A DNA stretch of 10,591 nucleotides from an uncultured Bacilli bacterium (GTDB taxonomy: Bacteria; Bacillota_I; Bacilli_A; RF39; UBA660), in contig CANRMZ010000028.1 of the NCBI GenBank assembly GCA_947631885.1, positions 1-10,591 of the forward strand, in the 5' to 3' direction. A model generated the notes under the pieces. It ran no database searches. It was given only the letters and a program-made list of their open reading frames with translations, and was not told where the DNA came from. The translations under genes were made by a program, and so were the position numbers. Shown here piece by piece: positions 7,028 to 10,591 of the stretch. The first letter of the stretch is position 1. Each line of letters begins with the position of its first letter.

Positions 7028-7125
7028 ACGAGGAACCAAAGACAGTAGGAGCCAAAAGGCTTAATATTTCCTACCGAGGGGAAAGTTTTATATCTTTTAT
7101 AAGCTTCCCCATGGGAAGTTTTTCT
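7028..7125 (+). promoter_or_regulatory. L10 leader: ribosomal-protein attenuator of rplJ-rplL
   Basis: The leader carries the hallmark GAGGAACCAAAGACAGTAGG at 7030-7049 followed by an inner GCC-AAAA-GGC hairpin and the closing TCCTAC (7069-7074), which pairs with GTAGGA (7045-7050). In Firmicutes the L10(L12)4 complex binds this structure. Downstream are two mutually exclusive hairpins. GGGGAA-A-GTTT (7078-7088) can pair with AAGCTTCCCC (7101-7110) as an antiterminator; alternatively 7101-7109 pairs with 7113-7121 as a terminator followed by T residues. Binding of excess L10-L12 should free the terminator, as shown for B. subtilis rplJL. The pairings here were worked out by eye. Confidence 0.92.
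7101..7125 (+). terminator. Attenuator terminator in the rplJ leader
   Basis: The stem AAGCTTCCC / GGGAAGTTT (one G-T pair) has a CAT loop and a T-rich tail to 7125. Its 5' arm is also the 3' arm of the proposed antiterminator, so it should form only conditionally. It ends 20 nt before rplJ, just ahead of the AAGGAGG at 7134-7140. Confidence 0.8.
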
Positions 7126-7145
7126 AATAATATAAGGAGGAAAAG

Positions 7146-7643
7146 ATGGCAAGCGAAAAAATTCTCGACCAAAAGAAGCAAATTGTAAGTGAAATTACTG
7201 ACAAAATTAAAAATAGTGAATCAGTTATTTTATTTCAATACCAAGGCTTATCAGTTGCTGAACTTACTGAACTTAGAAATAAGTTAAGAGAACAAAATGC
7301 TGAAGTTAGAGTATATAAAAATACTTTATTAAAAAGAGCTTGTGATGATTTAAAGATTGATTTAACTGGCTTCCTTGAAGGACCTAATGCTATTTTATTT
7401 GGTGAAAGTTTACTTGAACCAATTAAAGTAATATCTGAATATGCTAAAGATCATGATAAACTTGATATTAGAATTGGTATCTTAAGTGGTTCAGTAGCAG
7501 ATAAAGATGTTATTAAAGAGTATGCAACAATCCCATCAAGAGAAGGACTACTTACTATGCTTGCAGGTGGAATGATTCAATACGTAAAAGATTTAAGTAT
7601 AGCTTTAAATCTATATGCCGAAAAGATGGAGGGAGAAAATTAA
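7146..7643 (+). CDS. rplJ: 50S ribosomal protein L10
   Basis: L10 is the stalk base protein: it binds 23S rRNA next to L11 and carries L7/L12 dimers on its C-terminal helix. At 165 aa it has normal length. Family features are the N-terminal QKKQIVSEITDKIKNSESVI, the segment YQGLSVAELTELRNKLREQ, VYKNTLLKRA, and GFLEGPNAILFG, with the C-terminal L12-binding helix in TMLAGGMIQYVKDLSIALN. The start follows AAGGAGG by 5 nt. L10 is probably also the regulator of its own transcript through the leader just upstream. Its stop is 1 nt before the rplL start, giving close translational coupling. Confidence 0.97.
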   Translation: MASEKILDQKKQIVSEITDKIKNSESVILFQYQGLSVAELTELRNKLREQNAEVRVYKNTLLKRACDDLKIDLTGFLEGPNAILFGESLLEPIKVISEYAKDHDKLDIRIGILSGSVADKDVIKEYATIPSREGLLTMLAGGMIQYVKDLSIALNLYAEKMEGEN

Positions 7644-7644
7644 T

Positions 7645-8016
7645 ATGGCAAAGTTAACAAAAGAAGATTTTATTAGTGCATTAAAAGAAATGACTATTCT
7701 TGAAGTTAAAGAATTAGTTGACGCTATGAAAGAAGAATTTGGAGTAGATCCAAGTGCTGTAGCAGTTGCTGCTGCTCCTGCTGCTGGTGCTGCTGAAGAT
7801 GCAGGATCTTCTACAAAAACAGTTGTTCTTAAAAATGCTGGTGGTAACAAAATTGCTGTTATCAAAATCATTAAAGAAGTTACTGGCTTAGGATTAGTTG
7901 AAGCTAAAGCTGTAGCTGATAATGGTGGAAATATTAAAGAAAATATTCCTGCTGATGAAGCTGAAGCTATTAAGAATCAATTAACTGAAGCTGGCGCTGA
8001 AGTTGAATTAGCTTAA
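7645..8016 (+). CDS. rplL: 50S ribosomal protein L7/L12
   Basis: L7/L12 forms the flexible multimeric stalk that recruits and activates translational GTPases such as EF-Tu and EF-G. At 123 aa it has normal length. The N-terminal dimerisation helices are in residues 1-35 (LTKEDFISALKEMTILEVKELVDAMKEEFG). An Ala/Pro/Gly hinge follows (AVAAAPAAGAAEDAG, about 43-57), then the globular factor-binding domain (KTVVLKNAGGNKIAVIKIIKEVTGLGLVEAK), ending LTEAGAEVELA. The ATG at 7645 lies directly after the rplJ stop and uses the GGAGGGAG inside the rplJ end (7628-7635). An in-frame upstream codon at 7615 lies within rplJ and was not used. A terminator follows. Confidence 0.98.
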   Translation: MAKLTKEDFISALKEMTILEVKELVDAMKEEFGVDPSAVAVAAAPAAGAAEDAGSSTKTVVLKNAGGNKIAVIKIIKEVTGLGLVEAKAVADNGGNIKENIPADEAEAIKNQLTEAGAEVELA

Positions 8017-8033
8017 GTTTTAAAAAAGTAAAG

Positions 8034-8056
8034 GCCTATCATTTGATAGGTTTTTT
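8034..8056 (+). terminator. Intrinsic terminator after rplL
   Basis: Stem CCTATC (8035-8040) / GATAGG (8045-8050) with loop ATTT, followed by six T residues (8051-8056). An additional G-T pair can close the base. It ends the rplJ-rplL transcript before the small membrane-protein genes. Confidence 0.85.
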
Positions 8057-8070
8057 AATTGCTAAAATTA

Positions 8071-8079
8071 TGTTATACT
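8071..8079 (+). promoter_or_regulatory. Possible extended -10 promoter for the small membrane-protein genes
   Basis: TGTTATACT is an extended -10 (TG-N-TATACT, 5/6 in the hexamer). At the right distance the -35 position is only the T-run of the preceding terminator. The implied start near 8086 would overlap the ribosome binding site GGTGA, giving an almost leaderless mRNA, so this remains uncertain. Confidence 0.35.
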
Positions 8080-8094
8080 TAATATGGTGATACT

Positions 8095-8394
8095 ATGGTT
8101 GATGAAAATAAATCTTCCAAAATAAAAAGAAGAATAATTTGGGCAGTAGCAATTGTGCTACTAATTATCGTGACTTCTTGGTTTGGCTTAACACTTTATA
8201 ACTATTATCGAGTTAATACAGAAAAAAAACCTGTATTATGCTTTGGCGATACGAAAGAGATTGAAGCTAATAATGAATATTCTCACACTTGTTATGGCAT
8301 ACTTTACAAATATAAAGAATACTATTCAACAAATAATGATGCCTTAACGGCTAGAGAATTCACATTATTTTTTAAGGAATTTGATCGTAAATAA
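8095..8394 (+). CDS. Small single-span membrane protein, unknown function
   Basis: A 99-aa protein I cannot name. A short charged N-terminus (KSSKIKRR, residues 6-13) precedes one transmembrane helix (about 14-35), so the N-terminus should be cytoplasmic and the remaining 64 residues extracellular. The outer part has two Cys (49 and 66), which could form a disulfide, and an aromatic-rich stretch CYGILYKYKEYY (66-77). Small Firmicutes membrane proteins with a comparable Cys/Tyr pattern exist, but I do not recall a defined family. GGTGA (8085-8089) precedes the ATG by 5 nt. It lies 17 nt before the pilin-like gene and is probably co-transcribed with it, between the rplL terminator and the rpsL promoter. 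Confidence 0.72.
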   Translation: MVDENKSSKIKRRIIWAVAIVLLIIVTSWFGLTLYNYYRVNTEKKPVLCFGDTKEIEANNEYSHTCYGILYKYKEYYSTNNDALTAREFTLFFKEFDRK

Positions 8395-8411
8395 CAAGAT
8401 GCGGAGGCAAA

Positions 8412-8783
8412 ATGAAATTACTTAATAATCACGGATGGGGAACTAAAGAGATGATACTATTAAGCTGTGGTTTATTATTAGTTCTTGGATTTGTAGCGTT
8501 TTCAATCTATCAACTTTATCATTCGGTAGATCCGGTAGCTCCTCAGTATGGCCTTTTAGAAAGAACCATAAAAAGCGAAGCTGAAAGATATGCTTCAAGT
8601 AATGGGAAAAAGTCTATAATAACACTTAAAGAATTGAAGAAAGCTGGTTATATTGATATTTTTACCGATATAAATGATAATCCGTGTGATGGGTATGTTT
8701 TAGTGCAAAATAATACATATACGGCATATATTTCTTGTGAGTATTATCGCACAAATGGCTATGATGAAAAATATAATAATTAA
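8412..8783 (+). CDS. Pilin-like or pseudopilin-like small exported protein
   Basis: A 123-aa protein. Its N-terminus is MKLLNNHG-WGTKEMILL followed by an uninterrupted hydrophobic helix to about residue 36. If cleaved after Gly8, Trp is +1 and Glu13 is +5, the arrangement of class III (type IV prepilin) signal peptides, although Trp at +1 is unusual and most pilins have Phe or Met. The rest resembles small Firmicutes pilin-like proteins: a helix with RTIKSEAERYASSNG (about 51-65), then ITLKELKKAGYID, then a C-terminal Cys pair (92 and 109) in CDGYVLV and YISCEYY, a possible disulfide. No prepilin peptidase or assembly ATPase is in the window. GGAGG (8403-8407) precedes the ATG. Alternatively it is a plain single-span membrane protein. 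Confidence 0.72.
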   Translation: MKLLNNHGWGTKEMILLSCGLLLVLGFVAFSIYQLYHSVDPVAPQYGLLERTIKSEAERYASSNGKKSIITLKELKKAGYIDIFTDINDNPCDGYVLVQNNTYTAYISCEYYRTNGYDEKYNN

Positions 8784-8796
8784 TAATATAAAAATA

Positions 8797-8825
8797 TTGA
8801 CATATGATTAAATAATTGCTATATT
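8797..8825 (+). promoter_or_regulatory. Strong promoter for the rpsL-rpsG-fusA operon
   Basis: TTGACA (8797-8802, perfect) and TATATT (8820-8825, 5/6) with a 17-nt spacer. The start would be near 8832, giving a leader of about 90 nt that includes the hairpin at 8841-8867. It begins 13 nt after the stop of the pilin-like gene, so the str operon is expressed independently of it. Confidence 0.85.
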
Positions 8826-8840
8826 AATAATGCGTTTTAT

Positions 8841-8867
8841 TTAGGTTCTATCTTAGATAGAGCCTAA
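8841..8867 (+). promoter_or_regulatory. Hairpin in the rpsL leader
   Basis: A 12-bp stem (8841-8852 with 8856-8867, one G-T pair) has a 3-nt loop TTA. It starts about 10 nt after the predicted transcription start and is followed by only TTT, so it is not a standard terminator. It could stabilise the mRNA 5' end or take part in regulation of the str operon. I do not recognise it as a named ribosomal-protein leader. Confidence 0.65.
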
Positions 8868-8921
8868 TTTAATGGATAGAATGAAACCCCTGGTTATGTG
8901 TTAATGGAAGGAGGAAAACAA

Positions 8922-9331
8922 ATGCCAACAATAAACCAATTAGTAAATAAGAAAAGAGGCAAAAAAACTAGAAAGAGTAAAAGTCCAGTTTTAAATGTCG
9001 GCTTTAATACTATTGAAAGAAAACAAACTAATGATAAAAGTCCACAAAAAAGAGGTGTATGTACTCGTGTAGGTACTAAGACCCCTAAAAACCGAACTCA
9101 GCTTTAAGAAAATATGCCCGTGTTAGATTATCTAATGGTAAAGAAATCGATGCTTACATTCCTGGAGAAGGACACAATCTACAAGAGCACAGCGTTGTTC
9201 TAGTACGTGGTGGCCGTGTTAAGGATCTAATCGGTGTACGTTATCATATTGTTCGTGGTACTCTTGATACTCATGGAGTTGAGGACCGTAAACAAGGAAG
9301 AAGTAAATATGGCGCTAAAAAGCCTAAATAA
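8922..9331 (+). CDS. rpsL: 30S ribosomal protein S12, frame broken by one missing base
   Basis: S12 sits at the decoding centre and affects accuracy and streptomycin sensitivity. The start is ATG 8922, 7 nt after AAGGAGG; an in-frame GTG at 8898 is rejected because the ribosome binding site lies between them. Frame 1 reads a normal Gram-positive S12 to KRGVCTRVGTKTPK, then goes out of frame and stops at 9105-9107. From 9092 the -1 frame continues exactly where it should (PNSALRKYARVRLSNGKE ... GEGHNLQEHSVVLVRGG ... KQGRSKYGAKKPK) to a stop at 9329-9331. One A added to the five-A run at 9087-9091 gives the universal PKKPNSA and 136 aa, the usual length with the Bacillus-type insert at about 27-39. 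The break falls in the lysine pair where streptomycin-resistance mutations occur. Arg CGT and Leu CTA codons are more frequent after the break. I regard it as a functional gene with a sequence error. Confidence 0.9.
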
Positions 9332-9356
9332 AAATTATAAGTAAGGAGGAAGAAAA

Positions 9357-9824
9357 ATGCGTAAAAGAAGAGCAATAAAAAGAGATGTACTTCCAGATCC
9401 TATATATAACTCTAAAGTTGTTACAAGATTAATCAACACAATCATGGTTGATGGTAAAAAGGGTACAGCTCAAACTATTTTATATGATGCTTTTAAAATA
9501 ATTGAAAAACAAACTGGCAGACCTGCTATGGATGTTTACAATGAAGCGTTAGAAAATATCAAACCTGCACTTGAAGTTAAATCTCGTCGTGTTGGTGGTT
9601 CAAACTATCAAGTTCCAATTGAAGTTTCTGATGAAAGATCACAAGCTTTAGCACTTCGTTGGCTTGTAAATTATGCAAAACTAAGAAATGGAAAGGGTAT
9701 GGCTATTAATTTAGCTAATGAGATTATGGATGCTGCTAAAGGCGTTGGAGGAGCAGTTAAGAAAAGAGAAGACACTCACAAGATGGCTGAAGCTAACAAA
9801 GCATTTGCTCATTATAGATGGTAA
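9357..9824 (+). CDS. rpsG: 30S ribosomal protein S7
   Basis: S7 nucleates assembly of the 30S head by binding the 3' domain of 16S rRNA and contacts the E-site tRNA. It is complete at 155 aa against a usual 156. Typical features are RRAIKRDVLPDPIYNSKVVTRLIN at the N-terminus, the beta-hairpin region with KSRRVGGSNYQVPIEV, RSQALALRWLVNYA, and the C-terminal KKREDTHKMAEANKAFAHYRW. AAGGAGGA (9343-9350) precedes the ATG. It lies 25 nt after rpsL, a gap shorter than the E. coli one that holds the S7 target, and 6 nt before fusA. It is the only one of the three str genes here with an intact frame. Confidence 0.98.
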   Translation: MRKRRAIKRDVLPDPIYNSKVVTRLINTIMVDGKKGTAQTILYDAFKIIEKQTGRPAMDVYNEALENIKPALEVKSRRVGGSNYQVPIEVSDERSQALALRWLVNYAKLRNGKGMAINLANEIMDAAKGVGGAVKKREDTHKMAEANKAFAHYRW

Positions 9825-9830
9825 TAAACT

Positions 9831-10591
9831 ATGGCAAGAGATGTTACAATAGATAAAATAAGAAATATCGGTATCATGGCTCACATCGATGCCGGTAAAA
9901 CAACTACTACTGAAAGAATATTATTCTTGACAGGTATTACCCATAAAATTGGAGAAACTCACGAAGGTGAGTCACAAATGGACTGGATGGAGCAAGAAAA
10001 AGAAAGAGGTATTACAATTACTTCTGCTGCTACTACTTGCCATTGGAAAGGTTATAGACTTAATATAATTGACACCCCAGGCCCTGTTGACTTCACTATT
10101 GAAGTTCAAAGAAGTTTAACCACAAACTGAAACAGTATGGCGTCAAGCTAATGAATATAAAGTTCCAAGAATGATTTGTGCTAATAAAATGTGCAAAATG
10201 GGAGCTGATTTCTATTTTAGCTTAGATACAATTAAGGATAGACTAGGAGCTAATGCTGCCCCTATTATGCTTCCAATTGGAGCAGAGTCTGAATATATAG
10301 GTTATGTAGACTTAGTAACTAAGAAAGCATATAAATATATCGATGGGCAAAAACAAGACCTTGAAGAGATGCCTATCCCTGCAGATATGGAATCTAAGGT
10401 AGAAGAATATCGTACAAAATTAATTGAAGCAGTTGCTGATTTTGATGAAGATTTAATGGTTAAGTACCTTGATGGTGCTGAACTTACTGAAGCTGAATTA
10501 AAAGCTGCTATCAGAAAGGCAACACTTTCAGTTGAATTCTTCCCAGTATTATGTGCTGATGCTTTCGATGAAAAGGGAACAAGAGCACTTC
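9831..10591 (+). pseudogene. fusA: Elongation factor G, 5' part, with internal deletion/frameshift; runs off the window
   Basis: EF-G is the GTPase that drives translocation. The N-terminus is clear: IRNIGIMAHIDAGKTTTTERIL (P-loop, G1), EGESQMDWMEQEKERGITITS (switch I/G2), then NIIDTPG (G3). After EVQRSL (to 10118) the frame goes directly to a TGA at 10128-10130. Another frame resumes at CCA 10120 with PQTETVWRQANEYKVPR, so about 17 residues corresponding to RVLDGAV...GVQ of the family are missing, roughly 50 nt. The downstream frame stays open to the window end (EEMPIPADME, EDLMVKYLDGAELTEAELKAAIRKA). Two motif residues differ: DTPGP for DTPGH (10083-10085) and NKMC for NKMD (10192-10194). 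No ribosome binding site precedes the ATG. As written the gene cannot give active EF-G; either this region is mis-sequenced or mis-assembled, or an intact copy exists elsewhere. Confidence 0.85.

Noticed and set aside
8872..8904. A 10-codon leader peptide (MDRMKPLVMC) upstream of rpsL
   Set aside because: No ribosome binding site precedes it, it has no run of a regulatory amino acid, and short open frames of this length are expected by chance.
9087..9107. Programmed -1 frameshifting as the explanation for the rpsL break
   Set aside because: The site T-AAA-AAC lacks the first A of an efficient slippery heptamer and I see no strong stimulatory hairpin just downstream. S12 is not known to need recoding. 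A missing base is simpler.

Overview
The window is AT-rich bacterial DNA carrying mostly housekeeping translation genes. Trp is encoded by TGG throughout and no in-frame TGA is read as Trp, so the code looks standard. Near-consensus sigma-A type promoters, strong AGGAGG ribosome binding sites, a Bacillus-type long S12 N-terminus and a classic Firmicutes L10 leader point to a low-GC Gram-positive, probably an uncultured gut-type Bacilli or Mollicutes-adjacent lineage. That placement is inference from composition and gene style. No phage, transposon, CRISPR, tRNA or rRNA is visible.

Layout: (1) 1-2997, the 3' part of pheS and complete pheT, the two subunits of phenylalanyl-tRNA synthetase, tightly coupled. 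(2) 2998-4352, a TetR-family regulator with its own promoter and terminator, then a secreted, membrane-anchored thioredoxin-fold protein. (3) 4351-5403, the only minus-strand gene, a membrane-anchored Ig-like surface protein, convergent with the thioredoxin gene across a shared bidirectional terminator. (4) 5561-6996, rplK-rplA (L11, L1), led by a hairpin that resembles the L1 site of 23S rRNA. (5) 6986-8056, rplJ-rplL (L10, L7/L12), with a consensus promoter inside the end of rplA, an L10-leader attenuator and a downstream terminator. (6) 8071-8783, two small single-span membrane proteins, the second pilin-like. (7) 8797-10591, the str operon rpsL-rpsG-fusA with a strong promoter and a hairpin leader; the window ends inside fusA.

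Most genes serve one process: tRNA charging, the L11/L1/L10/L12 stalk region of the 50S subunit, S12 and S7 of the decoding/head region, and EF-G, which acts at that stalk. Regulation appears autogenous and local: L1 on rplKA, L10(L12) on rplJL. rpoB-rpoC, usually between rplL and rpsL, is missing here.

The main anomalies are at the right-hand end. rpsL is broken by one missing A in an A-run, most simply a sequence error. fusA has lost about 50 nt just after its G3 motif and also shows Pro for the catalytic His and Cys for the Asp of NKxD. Also unusual are a roughly 60-residue acidic coiled-coil-like tail on L11 and the pilin-like gene pair sitting where rpoBC would be. I see no defence or other clearly novel multi-gene system.
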